A stretch of DNA of 64,000 nt from Streptomyces sp. 840.1 (GTDB lineage: Bacteria > Actinomycetota > Actinomycetes > Streptomycetales > Streptomycetaceae): assembly GCF_003751445.1 (NCBI RefSeq), contig NZ_RJUU01000001.1, forward strand, positions 2,609,001-2,673,000, in the 5' to 3' direction. Both the position numbers and the translations under genes were made by a program. This document shows, in pieces, positions 8,216 to 16,415 of the stretch; position 1 is the stretch's first letter; each line of letters begins with the position of its first letter. Below the pieces are notes generated by a model. That model was not told where the DNA came from, did not search any database, and saw only the letters and a program-made list of their open reading frames with translations.

Positions 8216-9172
8216 TCAGGCGAAGTAGTGGATGGTCCCGCGCAGCGCCGGTTCCGCACCTTCGCAGTGCTGTTCGAAGGTGAGGGCGAGCGCGGTGACC
8301 TGCCCCGCCGCGTCCGTGGCCAGCTTGGTCACCGTGAACTCACCGTTGCTGTCGTTGCATCCCCCGCCGCCGACATCGAGCGTGGCCAGCCCGTCATCCC
8401 CCATCCGGTTCGCCTCATAGGTGCGGCCCGCCTGGAGCGACTGGCCCGAGGGGGCCGCGATGAGCGCGCCCCAGTTCTCCCGCAGGCCGCTGACGCGATA
8501 GTCGAGGCGACCGTCCACCGTGCCGTCGAGAGAGAACGTGCCCGTGCCGCCGGTGAAGGTGCGGCTTCGGCCCCCTCCCGCGTAGTCGCCCGGCTCGCTG
8601 ACGTAGGAGAACGACAACGGCAGCGCCTTGTACTTGACCGTGCCCCGCAGCGCGGGAGCGTCGGGGGCTTCGCAGCGCTGGACGTACGAGGCGTCCAGCA
8701 GGGTGATCGCGCCCGTGCTGTCGGTGCTGATCTGGTTGATCGTGTACTGCCCGTACACGATGTTGCAGCCGCGACCGTCCCCGCTCACCGAAAGGCCGGG
8801 CGCCCGGCCGGTGGGCCCGGGGGCGCGTTCGGCGTTGCGGAACACGCCGGGGGTGAGCTGGTCGCCCGCCGGTGCCTGCATCTGGATGTTCCACGTCACG
8901 TCACCGGACTCGACGACCATCGTGGCGTACGTGGCGTCGCCCTCGACCCGGATGTTCGCGGCCGGAGACCGGTAGACGGACGTCTCGCCCTGGCCCACCC
9001 AGTCACCTGCCTCGCTGCGCTGGGTGTAGGCCGTGACCGGCACCGGCTGCCCGGCCGCGGCCTCCGCGACCGGCCCGGACCACAACACGCACGCGCCTGC
9101 CGCACCCGCCACTGCGGTCAGTGCGGTTGCCCTGTTCAACGCACGACGCCATCTGAACCACATGACTCTCAC
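8216..9172 (-). CDS. secreted protein with two copies of an unknown Cys-paired domain
   Basis: About 318 residues. A signal peptide with a basic start (WFRWRR), hydrophobic core (ALTAVAGAAGACVLWSG) and AEAAA cleavage region indicates secretion. The mature protein is an internal duplication: EAGDWVGQGETSVY matches EPGDYAGGGRSRTF; LTPGVFRNAERA matches LQAGRTYEANRM; RGCNIVYGQYTINQISTDSTG matches GGCNDSNGEFTVTKLATDAAG; ALRGTVKY matches ALRGTIHY. Each copy (~130 residues) has one Cys pair positioned to form a disulfide (GCN ... RCE and GCN ... HCE). I do not know a function; binding or structural use is plausible. The start is uncertain: GTG 9181, GTG 9172 (AAGGGTGGGG upstream) or ATG 9163. Confidence 0.72.
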   Translation of the reverse strand: MRVMWFRWRRALNRATALTAVAGAAGACVLWSGPVAEAAAGQPVPVTAYTQRSEAGDWVGQGETSVYRSPAANIRVEGDATYATMVVESGDVTWNIQMQAPAGDQLTPGVFRNAERAPGPTGRAPGLSVSGDGRGCNIVYGQYTINQISTDSTGAITLLDASYVQRCEAPDAPALRGTVKYKALPLSFSYVSEPGDYAGGGRSRTFTGGTGTFSLDGTVDGRLDYRVSGLRENWGALIAAPSGQSLQAGRTYEANRMGDDGLATLDVGGGGCNDSNGEFTVTKLATDAAGQVTALALTFEQHCEGAEPALRGTIHYFA

Positions 9173-9322
9173 GTTCCCCACCCTTCATGTGCACACGAAA
9201 GCAACACGCGCCCAACTACCCACGCTGGTAACGAACATGCGCCGTTCTGCTGAGGGAGGTCGCCGAGTTGTTGAGCCGGTCCACGTGGCCCCCGGTCGCG
9301 AGTGGGTGCTGCGCGGCAGGGC

Positions 9323-9360
9323 TTGTCAGGCTAGGCGTCTAGCATGCTAGCATCGCCCTC
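9323..9360 (+). promoter_or_regulatory. leaderless promoter overlapped by a palindromic operator
   Basis: TTGTCA (9323-9328) and TAGCAT (9348-9353) form a -35/-10 pair with 19-bp spacing, and the -10 lies 7 nt before the ATG at 9361. The 12-bp perfect palindrome CTAGCATGCTAG (9339-9350) overlaps the -10, and TAGCAT is directly repeated, the kind of site ribbon-helix-helix repressors use for autoregulation. Confidence 0.55.
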
Positions 9361-9540
9361 ATGGGTGGTACGGAGGTCAAACAGTTCAACGTGTATCTGC
9401 CGGTCGAGCTGATCAGGCAGGTCAAACATCACGCGATCGAGACGGAGATGTCGCTGTCGGCACTGGTGGCCGAGGCGTTGCGTGCGTATCTCGACGACGC
9501 CCATGGGCAGCGGCAGCACTCATCCGGAAAGGAGTCATGA
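9361..9540 (+). CDS. small ribbon-helix-helix (CopG-like) DNA-binding protein
   Basis: A 59-residue [23 protein letters not shown] supplies the DNA-contacting beta strand and first helix, and [17 protein letters not shown] the second helix with the S-L-S-x-L-V turn, the classic RHH pattern of CopG/Arc-type regulators and antitoxins. A 1-bp gap separates it from the VOC gene, so they are cotranscribed. No separate toxin is seen; the partner, if any, would be the VOC protein. It is probably an autorepressor acting at the palindrome over its own -10 box. Confidence 0.78.
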   Translation: MGGTEVKQFNVYLPVELIRQVKHHAIETEMSLSALVAEALRAYLDDAHGQRQHSSGKES

Positions 9541-9541
9541 C

Positions 9542-9889
9542 ATGACGACCGAAGGCATCGAAGCGGTGTTCCTGGAGACCCACAACTGGGGCAGGACCGC
9601 GAAGTTCTTCCAGCAGCTGGGGTACGAGCTGGTGAGCTCGGAGGGCGACGGCTCGGGCGTACTGCGCAACGGCGAGGGTGCCTACCTCGTCGTCGTCGAG
9701 ATCCCCGAGCACCGGGAGGCCGGCATGCAGATGGTGCTGAAGGTGGCCGACGAGGACGCGTTCAAGGCCGGTTCCGCCGCGGACGTCGTCACCCCGTTCG
9801 AGGACACGCACTACGGGACCCGGGAGATGACCGTCCGCGATCCCGACGGGCGGTTGTGGAGCCTTCAGGCGCCTCGCGCCAAGAGCTGA
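9542..9889 (+). CDS. VOC (glyoxalase/bleomycin-resistance fold) protein
   Basis: 115 residues: one pair of VOC beta-alpha-beta-beta-beta modules, so it should act as a dimer. It opens with IEAVFLETHNWGRTAKFFQQ and ends with the usual MTVRDPDGRLWSLQAP, whose Arg/Asp-rich turn precedes the last metal-side strand. Such small VOC proteins are lactoylglutathione lyase-like enzymes, dioxygenases or drug-binding resistance proteins; metal ligands cannot be assigned with confidence. AAAGGAG upstream serves as ribosome site. Its place behind an RHH regulator and before an MFS exporter suggests a small-molecule detoxification role, which is inference. Confidence 0.78.
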   Translation: MTTEGIEAVFLETHNWGRTAKFFQQLGYELVSSEGDGSGVLRNGEGAYLVVVEIPEHREAGMQMVLKVADEDAFKAGSAADVVTPFEDTHYGTREMTVRDPDGRLWSLQAPRAKS

Positions 9890-9958
9890 CGCCCGCCGGT
9901 TCCGTGTGAAGGGCCGTGGGGCGGGACGGGGCGTTGAGGGCGACGGAGGGAAGCGCGA

Positions 9959-11404
9959 ATGACTGGATGGCGCGGCAATCCCTGGGCGGTGCTGGTGACG
10001 CTCAGCCTGGGGTTCTTCATGACACTGCTGGATCTGACGGCCGTCAACGTGGCCATCCCCAGCATGATGGGCAACCTGCACGCGTCGCTGGACGAGGTGC
10101 TGTGGGTGATCAACGTCTACATCCTGGTCCTGGCCGCGCTGCTGATCATGTTCGGCCGGCTGGGTGACGTACGCGGGCCGCGCACCATGTTCATCGGCGG
10201 CGTCGCACTGTTCACCGCGGCGTCCGTGCTGTGCGGGCTCTCGCAGGACCCGGCCCAGCTCATCGCCGCCCGCGCCCTGCAAGGGCTGGGCGCGGCGGCG
10301 CTGATGCCACAGACGATGGCGATCATCATCGGCACCTTCCCGGCCGAGCGCCGGGGCGTCGCCCTCGGCGTCTGGGGCGCCGTCGCGGGCGTGGCCACGA
10401 TCGCGGGGCCCACCCTCGGCGGGCTCCTGATCAGTTCGGCCGGCTGGCGGTGGATCTTCTTCGTCAACGTCCCGATCGGCGCGGCCGTGCTCGTCATGGC
10501 CGTCCGGCTCGTGCCCGACATCAGACCGGGCCACCGCCGGAAACTGGATGTCGTGGGCGTCGTACTCGCCGCCGTGGCGCTGGGGTGCCTCACCTTCGCG
10601 CTCACCGAGGGGCAGCGCTACCACTGGAGCGTCGGCATCTGGGCGCTGCTGGGTGCGGCCGTGCTGCTGCTGGTGCTGTTCCTGACCCACCAGCGCGCCC
10701 GCCAGCAGGACGAACCGCTGCTCCCCTTCGGGCTCTTCCGTGACCGCGACTACGCGGTCATGAGCTTCGTGGCCGCGACCGTCCAGGTCGGGATGCTCGG
10801 TCTGTTCCTGCCGGTGATGATCTACCTCCAGTCGGTGCTGCACCTCGGCGCCCTCGAGGCCGGACTCGTGATGGCACCGGCGATGGTGGTGTCGGCGGTG
10901 CTGTCACCGTTCTCGGGCGGGATGGCGGACCGGATCGGCGGCAAGTACGTCCTGATGACGGGACTGACGCTGTTCGCGGCGGGCCTGGCCTGGCTCGCCC
11001 TGGTCGCCGATGCCGGCCGTGTGTGGTGGGAGCTCCAGCCGGCCTTGATCGTGTCCGGGGTGGGTATCGGCTGTGTCTTCGGTCCGATGGTCACGACCGC
11101 CATGTACAACGTGGAGCCCGCGATGGCAGGTGCTGCCTCCGGTGTGCTGAACACGATCCGACAGGTCGGCACGGTGATGGGCAGCGCGGCGGTCGGCGCG
11201 GTACTGCAGAACCGGCTGGCCGTCTCGCTCCAGGGCGGAGCCGCCTCGTACGAACACGCGGTCGTCGATGCGATGCGGCCGACCCTGGCCCTGCCCATCG
11301 TCGTGATCGCGGTCGGCGCCGCCTCGTGCCTCCTGGTGGGGCGCAGGCAGGGCAGCAGGGCGAGCACCGCTCCGGAACGGGCCGGCCTCGGCACATCCGC
11401 CTGA
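9959..11404 (+). CDS. MFS drug exporter, DHA2 (EmrB/QacA-like) family
   Basis: 481 residues, polytopic, consistent with 14 transmembrane helices. It has the DHA-type motif LDLTAVNVAIPSM in TM1, the loop motif GRLGDVRGPRTMF (motif A), GLGAAALMPQTMAII and the antiporter motif C-like GAVAGVATIAGPTLGGLL. These proteins expel drugs or dyes in exchange for protons. The ATG follows GGAGGG. It lies 69 bp after the VOC gene and may be part of the same resistance unit. The substrate is unknown. Confidence 0.9.
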   Translation: MTGWRGNPWAVLVTLSLGFFMTLLDLTAVNVAIPSMMGNLHASLDEVLWVINVYILVLAALLIMFGRLGDVRGPRTMFIGGVALFTAASVLCGLSQDPAQLIAARALQGLGAAALMPQTMAIIIGTFPAERRGVALGVWGAVAGVATIAGPTLGGLLISSAGWRWIFFVNVPIGAAVLVMAVRLVPDIRPGHRRKLDVVGVVLAAVALGCLTFALTEGQRYHWSVGIWALLGAAVLLLVLFLTHQRARQQDEPLLPFGLFRDRDYAVMSFVAATVQVGMLGLFLPVMIYLQSVLHLGALEAGLVMAPAMVVSAVLSPFSGGMADRIGGKYVLMTGLTLFAAGLAWLALVADAGRVWWELQPALIVSGVGIGCVFGPMVTTAMYNVEPAMAGAASGVLNTIRQVGTVMGSAAVGAVLQNRLAVSLQGGAASYEHAVVDAMRPTLALPIVVIAVGAASCLLVGRRQGSRASTAPERAGLGTSA

Positions 11405-11564
11405 CGAGCGCTCCGAGGGCGTGTTCTGATCCGCCAGTCGTTCACCTTGCCGACCCCCGCCCGACAGCCGGGGGCCACCGACCGGGGCGGGCGCGGGTGA
11501 GTAGATGTGCGCGACACTCGGCGCGCCCACGCCGCGCCCCGTCCCGCAGACACGTGGAGACCGC

Positions 11565-12938
11565 ATGACCGGCTCAGCCCGTACCCAGTCCCAGCCCCGC
11601 GCCTCCCGCCCGCGCCGTCTGGGGGCGGGGATCGCCGCGGGCGCGGCGGTGCTGGGCGGGCTGCTCGCGAGTGGCGGTACCGCCACGGCGGACACCGCGA
11701 CCGGGCTGACGGCCGGGAGCCCCAAGGCCGGGGATCTCCTCGATGTCACCCTGGGCCGGCTGCACCCCACCCAGCCCACCGTGGGCTTCGACCAGATCTA
11801 CTACAAGCTGGGCCGCTACACCGCGACCAAGGACGAGGCGAACGGCGACCTCAACAAGCGGTTCGACGACTGGTGCGAGACCAACGGGCAGGAGAAGGCC
11901 GCGAGCGCGCGGCCGGGCGCCACGCTCTCCGACGCGTCCAGCTTCAGCTGCACCGTCCCTCTCGGCGAGGAGACGGCCGCGACCCGCGCGGCGATGAAGA
12001 CGGTCGTCGTCGGACCCGGCGGCGCCCTGTACCTCACCGACGGACACCACTCCCTGACGTCGTTCCTGGAGGCGCCCGACGGCGGCCCGGGTACCCACAT
12101 CAGGCTGCGCGTCGTGGACAACCTGAGCGGGCTCTCCACCGCCGCGTTCTGGAAGACCATGCAGGAGAACAAGTGGGTCTGGCTGCGCGACGAGAACAAC
12201 CGGCCCATCACCACGGACCAGCTTCCCCAGCACCTCGGACTGGCCCACTTCCACGACGACCGCTATCGCAGCCTCGTCTACTTCACCCGTGACATCGGCT
12301 ACCAGGCACCCGACGGCGCCGCGGAGTTCCTGGAGTTCCAGTGGGGCACCTGGATGCGTGAGCGCGTCGACCTCGGCACGTACGACCTGGCCGCCCCCGC
12401 CTCGTACCTCTCCGCGATCCGCGCCGCCTCGGAGGCGATGTCGGCGACGCCCGGCGACACCGTCGTCGCCGACGGCCGCACCGCCGACGAACTCGGCCGG
12501 ATGGCGGAGTGGAACAACGGCAAGAAGCCGACCGGCGGCGAGTTCGGGAAGCTGAGCGCCCCGATATCCGACGCGAAGCCCGGCAAGCTCGCGTACGCCC
12601 TCGACTACCGGTCCCGGGTCGCCCCCGCCCCCGCCTGCACGAAGACGGTGACCGGCAAGCACACCGGACCGCTGGTCATCTCCTCCGGCGTCACCTGCCT
12701 GGACGGTACGAAACTGACCGGCCCCGTCGTGGTCGCCGCGGGCGCGAGCCTGGTGGTGAGGGGCGCCGAGATCACCGGGCCCGTCCAGGCGGTCGGCGCG
12801 CGCACGGTCCAGATCTGCGGCACGTCGCTGACGGGACCGCTCTCGGTGGTCGGCACGAAGGAGCGGCTGACCCTGTCCGGCCCCGGCTGCACCCCGAACA
12901 CCCTGAAGGGCCCCGTTCAGCTGGTCGGCAACCCGTAA
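11565..12938 (+). CDS. exported protein with ParB-like nuclease fold
   Basis: 457 residues; ATG 11565 has GTGGAG upstream. An Arg-rich N-terminus (RPRRLGAGIAAG) and hydrophobic stretch ending SGGTATA suggest export, possibly by Tat. The middle (about residues 55-330) matches the putative ParB-like nuclease family (Pfam ParBc_2, from memory): VGFDQIYYKLGRYTATK early, and YLTDGHHSLTSFLE resembling the ParB D/E-G-H-H active loop. The last ~90 residues are short beta repeats (TGPVVVAAGASLVVRGAEIT, TGPVQAVGARTVQICGTSLT) with regularly placed Cys, like a solenoid stalk. An extracytoplasmic ParB-type domain is odd; no substrate is known. Confidence 0.72.
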   Translation: MTGSARTQSQPRASRPRRLGAGIAAGAAVLGGLLASGGTATADTATGLTAGSPKAGDLLDVTLGRLHPTQPTVGFDQIYYKLGRYTATKDEANGDLNKRFDDWCETNGQEKAASARPGATLSDASSFSCTVPLGEETAATRAAMKTVVVGPGGALYLTDGHHSLTSFLEAPDGGPGTHIRLRVVDNLSGLSTAAFWKTMQENKWVWLRDENNRPITTDQLPQHLGLAHFHDDRYRSLVYFTRDIGYQAPDGAAEFLEFQWGTWMRERVDLGTYDLAAPASYLSAIRAASEAMSATPGDTVVADGRTADELGRMAEWNNGKKPTGGEFGKLSAPISDAKPGKLAYALDYRSRVAPAPACTKTVTGKHTGPLVISSGVTCLDGTKLTGPVVVAAGASLVVRGAEITGPVQAVGARTVQICGTSLTGPLSVVGTKERLTLSGPGCTPNTLKGPVQLVGNP

Positions 12939-13131
12939 CCCGCCGGTGTGGGCTGGGACACATAAGGGAGTGTCCGGGCGATCGGCGGGCAACAGCCTCG
13001 TACGAGCAGTTCGGAACGGCGCGCCGGTGATCACGTGGTGAGCGGGACATCTCACCATATGATATCGGCGAGGCGTTTCCGGACTGCTCGTTAAACTGAG
13101 CCGACAGCAATGGATTGAGCGAGGAGCGCAC

Positions 13132-14403
13132 GTGGGCCTGGTCGTGCAGAAGTACGGGGGTTCCTCCGTAGCCGATGCCGAGGGCATCAAGCGCGTCGCC
13201 AAGCGAGTCGTCGATGCCAAGAAGAACGGCAACCAGGTGGTTGTCGTGGTGTCAGCGATGGGCGACACGACGGACGAGTTGATCGATCTCGCGGAGCAGG
13301 TGTCACCGATGCCCGCCGGGCGCGAGTTCGACATGCTGCTGACCGCCGGGGAGCGGATCTCCATGGCCCTGCTGGCCATGGCGATCAAGAACCTGGGCCA
13401 CGAGGCCCAGTCGTTCACGGGCAGCCAGGCCGGTGTCATCACCGACTCGGTCCACAACAAAGCGCGGATCATCGACGTCACTCCGGGCCGCATCCGGACC
13501 TCGATCGACGAGGGCAACATCGCCATCGTCGCCGGGTTCCAGGGGGTGAGCCAGGAGGGCAAGAACATCACCACCCTCGGCCGTGGCGGGTCCGACACCA
13601 CCGCAGTGGCCCTCGCCGCCGCGCTGGACGCCGAGGTCTGTGAGATCTATACCGATGTGGACGGTGTCTTCACCGCCGACCCCCGGGTCGTCAAGAAGGC
13701 CCAGAAGATCGACTGGATCTCCTTCGAGGACATGCTGGAGCTGGCGGCGTCCGGCTCCAAGGTGCTGCTGCACCGGTGCGTGGAATACGCACGCCGTTAC
13801 AACATTCCGATCCACGTCCGCTCGTCCTTCTCCGGACTCCGCGGAACCTGGGTCAGCAACGAGCCGCAAGGGGACCAGCAGGTGGAGCACGCCATCATCT
13901 CCGGAGTCGCCCACGACGTCTCCGAGGCCAAGGTCACTGTCGTCGGCGTGCCCGACAAGCCGGGCGAGGCCGCGGCGATCTTCCGCGCCATCGCGAACGC
14001 CGAGATCAACATGGACATGGTGGTGCAGAACGTCTCCGCCGCGTCGACCGGGCTGACCGACATCACCTTCACGCTCCCCAAGACGGAGGGCCGCAAGGCC
14101 ATCGACGCCCTGGAGCGCAGCCGGGCCGGCATCGGCTTCGAGTCGCTGCGCTACGACGACCAGATCGCCAAGATCTCCCTGGTCGGCGCCGGTATGAAGA
14201 CCAACCCGGGCGTCACCGCAGGCTTCTTCGAGGCGCTGTCCGACGTCGGCGTGAACATCGAGCTGATCTCGACCTCCGAGATCCGCATCTCGGTCGTCAC
14301 CCGTGCCGACGACGTCAACGAGGCCGTGCGCGCCGTGCACACCGCCTTCGGTCTCGACAGCGACTCCGACGAGGCAGTCGTGTACGGGGGCACCGGCCGA
14401 TGA
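13132..14403 (+). CDS. ask: aspartate kinase, alpha subunit (full length)
   Basis: 423 residues, GTG start after GAGGAG. Phosphorylates aspartate at the entry to Lys/Thr/Met and diaminopimelate synthesis. The N-terminal kinase domain has [15 protein letters not shown] (KxGGxS), [33 protein letters not shown] and [15 protein letters not shown]; the C-terminal half has two ACT domains (about residues 265-420) for Lys/Thr feedback. An in-frame internal start at 13882 with its own ribosome site should make the separate beta subunit. The stop overlaps the asd start (ATGA). Direct pathway partner of the next gene. Confidence 0.96.
   Translation: MGLVVQKYGGSSVADAEGIKRVAKRVVDAKKNGNQVVVVVSAMGDTTDELIDLAEQVSPMPAGREFDMLLTAGERISMALLAMAIKNLGHEAQSFTGSQAGVITDSVHNKARIIDVTPGRIRTSIDEGNIAIVAGFQGVSQEGKNITTLGRGGSDTTAVALAAALDAEVCEIYTDVDGVFTADPRVVKKAQKIDWISFEDMLELAASGSKVLLHRCVEYARRYNIPIHVRSSFSGLRGTWVSNEPQGDQQVEHAIISGVAHDVSEAKVTVVGVPDKPGEAAAIFRAIANAEINMDMVVQNVSAASTGLTDITFTLPKTEGRKAIDALERSRAGIGFESLRYDDQIAKISLVGAGMKTNPGVTAGFFEALSDVGVNIELISTSEIRISVVTRADDVNEAVRAVHTAFGLDSDSDEAVVYGGTGR
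13882..14403 (+). CDS. aspartate kinase beta subunit from in-frame internal start
   Basis: GTG 13882 is codon 251 of ask and is preceded by AAGGGG with 8-nt spacing, a better ribosome site than many in this window. Translation from here gives a 173-residue protein made of the two ACT domains (starting [18 protein letters not shown]). Overlapping alpha/beta aspartokinases from one gene are established in Corynebacterium, Bacillus and Streptomyces, giving an alpha2beta2 enzyme. Confidence 0.7.
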   Translation: MEHAIISGVAHDVSEAKVTVVGVPDKPGEAAAIFRAIANAEINMDMVVQNVSAASTGLTDITFTLPKTEGRKAIDALERSRAGIGFESLRYDDQIAKISLVGAGMKTNPGVTAGFFEALSDVGVNIELISTSEIRISVVTRADDVNEAVRAVHTAFGLDSDSDEAVVYGGTGR

Positions 14404-15464
14404 CCGCGCGCCGCCCTTCGCTCGCGGTCGTCGGCGCGACCGGGGCGATCGGTGGCGTCATGCTCCAGATCCTTTCGGAACACGCGGATGTCTGGGGCGA
14501 GGTGAAGCTGATCGCCTCACCGCGCTCGGCCGGCGGCAAGCTGGTCGTGCGCGGTGAGGAGACCGAGGTCCTCGAACTCTCCGAGGACATCTTCGACGAC
14601 GTCGACGTGGCGCTGTTCCTGGCACCCGACGAGGTGTCCGAACGCTGGGCGCCGCTCGCCGCGTCCAGGGGCGCTGTCGTCATCGACGACTCCGCCGCCT
14701 TCCGGATGGACGGCGACGTTCCGCTCGTCGTCCCCGAGATCAACCCCCACGCCGCCCGGATCAGACCGCGCGGCATCGTCGCGAGCCCGAACTCCACGAC
14801 GCTGGCACTGATCGTCGCGGTCGGCGCACTGCACGCCGAGTTCGGGCTCCGCGAACTCGTCGTCTCCTCGTACCAGGCCGTCAGCGGCGTCGGGCGCGAG
14901 GGCGTCGCCGCGCTGCGCGAACAGCTGTCGACGGTCGCCGGCAGCGAACTGGGCACGAAGCCGGGCGACGTGCGCCGGGTCGTGGGAGACGCGGACGGCG
15001 GCCCCTTCGCCGCACCCGTCGCCCTCAACGTCGTGCCGTGGGCCGGGACGGACGCCGGGGACGGCTGGTCGTCCGAGGAACTGGCGATCCGCGACGAGTG
15101 CCGCAAGATCCTCGATCTGCCGAGCCTGCGGGTGGCGGCGACCTGCGTGTACGTGCCCGTGATCACCACCCACTCGATGTCCGTGCACGTCCGCTTCGAG
15201 AACGAGGTCACGGTCGACCGGGCGCACGAGATCCTGGCGACCGCACCCGGTGTGGTGCTGTACGACAATCCCGGGGCGGGCGACTTCCCGACCCCGTCCG
15301 ACGTGGTGGGCACCGATCCGACCTGGGTCGGCCGGGTCCGCCGGTCGATGGACGAGCCGAGGGCGCTGGAGCTCTTCGTCTGCGGCGACAACCTCCGCAA
15401 GGGTGCCGCACTGAACGTCGCGCAGATCGCCGAAGCGGTCGCTGCCGAATTCCCCGAGTCCTGA
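14400..15464 (+). CDS. asd: aspartate-semialdehyde dehydrogenase-like protein, catalytic Cys replaced by Ser
   Basis: 354 residues and a full Asd fold: the NADP-binding [13 protein letters not shown], phosphate-side [23 protein letters not shown] with the catalytic Gln, [10 protein letters not shown], the catalytic-His segment ITTHSMSV (His258) and [11 protein letters not shown]. However, the nucleophile motif, normally NPNC(S/T)T, reads SPNSTT: Ser132 (codon TCC, 14793-14795) occupies the Cys position. The RVPV Arg usually found in CVRVPV is Tyr251 (CVYVPV). These changes should remove or strongly reduce the normal reaction (aspartyl phosphate to semialdehyde). It is translationally coupled to ask, so a regulatory or structural role, or loss of function with another asd elsewhere in the genome, are the options. 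Confidence 0.88.
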   Translation: MTARRPSLAVVGATGAIGGVMLQILSEHADVWGEVKLIASPRSAGGKLVVRGEETEVLELSEDIFDDVDVALFLAPDEVSERWAPLAASRGAVVIDDSAAFRMDGDVPLVVPEINPHAARIRPRGIVASPNSTTLALIVAVGALHAEFGLRELVVSSYQAVSGVGREGVAALREQLSTVAGSELGTKPGDVRRVVGDADGGPFAAPVALNVVPWAGTDAGDGWSSEELAIRDECRKILDLPSLRVAATCVYVPVITTHSMSVHVRFENEVTVDRAHEILATAPGVVLYDNPGAGDFPTPSDVVGTDPTWVGRVRRSMDEPRALELFVCGDNLRKGAALNVAQIAEAVAAEFPES

Positions 15465-15752
15465 ATTTCCCCGGTCCTGATCGAACCTGTTTTGTACGTT
15501 CTGTGAACGCCCTGTGAGCAACTTGCCGGTCTGAACCTCTTGAGCTGGGGCGTTGCGGTGTCCGACGATGACCTTTCGGCCCGCTGCAACCGCCGGTCGG
15601 GCAGCACGCGTCTACGTCGTCACTTCTTGCGCGACGAGACGCACATTCGGGGTATTTGGGGAAGAGCGGTTACGTATGAAGGCATATCGCATGGTGTCAA
15701 ACGCGGTGCCGTATGCGTACAACCCTGACGGGGGGAAACGTGTCCAACTGGC

Positions 15753-16415
15753 GTGGCAGAGGTACTCGATATCACAGTGGTGGGCCCCTTGCGCGGCGCT
15801 TCGGTGCGACCGCTCAGACGGCCCCGCGCGCCCGGTGGCATGCCGGTGATCGCGCCCATGCCCGCCGCGCACCCGACGGGGCTGCCGTCACAGCGCGAGG
15901 GCGCTGAAGGCAGCGTGGCGTCCGGAACTACCGTTGACCATCTCACCGAAACCTATCGCGCCCACTACCGTTCGCTGCTCGGCCTCGCGGCCCTGCTCCT
16001 GGACGACACGGCCTCCTGTGAGGACGTCGTGCAGGAGGCGTTCATCCGCGTGCATTCGGCGCGCAACCGGGTACGGGAGCCCGAGAAGACACTCGCGTAC
16101 CTGCGCCAGACCGTCGTCAACCTCTCCCGCTCCGCGCTTCGCCGTCGCATCCTCGGGCTGAAGCTGCTCTCCAAGCCCATGCCGGACATGGCGAGCGCGG
16201 AGGAGGGTGCGTACGACCAGCTGGAGCGGGACGCGCTGATCAAGGCAATGCGGGGGCTGCAACGGCGCCAGCGGGAGGTACTGGTGCTGCGCTACTTCGC
16301 GGACATGACCGAGGCGCAGGTCGCCACGACCCTGGGGATATCCCTGGGCTCGGTGAAGGCGTACGGTTCCCGCGGCATCGCGGCACTGCGCGTGGTGATG
16401 GAGGCGCAGGCATGA
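15753..16415 (+). CDS. ECF-like sigma factor, SigE (SigE50) family
   Basis: Up to 220 residues. Sigma region 2 spans LTETYRAHYRSLLGLAALLL, then CEDVVQEAFIRVHSARNRV; region 4 is LQRRQREVLVLRYFADMTEA, then QVATTLGISLGSVKAYGSRG. The non-conserved ~55-residue N-terminus makes the start uncertain: GTG 15753 (used), GTG 15777/15780 or ATG 15840; none has a strong ribosome site. Its stop overlaps the start of the next gene, a single-pass membrane protein, in the sigma/anti-sigma arrangement. Target promoters are unknown. Confidence 0.85.
   Translation: MAEVLDITVVGPLRGASVRPLRRPRAPGGMPVIAPMPAAHPTGLPSQREGAEGSVASGTTVDHLTETYRAHYRSLLGLAALLLDDTASCEDVVQEAFIRVHSARNRVREPEKTLAYLRQTVVNLSRSALRRRILGLKLLSKPMPDMASAEEGAYDQLERDALIKAMRGLQRRQREVLVLRYFADMTEAQVATTLGISLGSVKAYGSRGIAALRVVMEAQA

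Noticed and set aside
7376..12938. Integrated mobile island with att sites
   Set aside because: No integrase, transposase or flanking direct repeat was found by eye; left as a possible insertion only.
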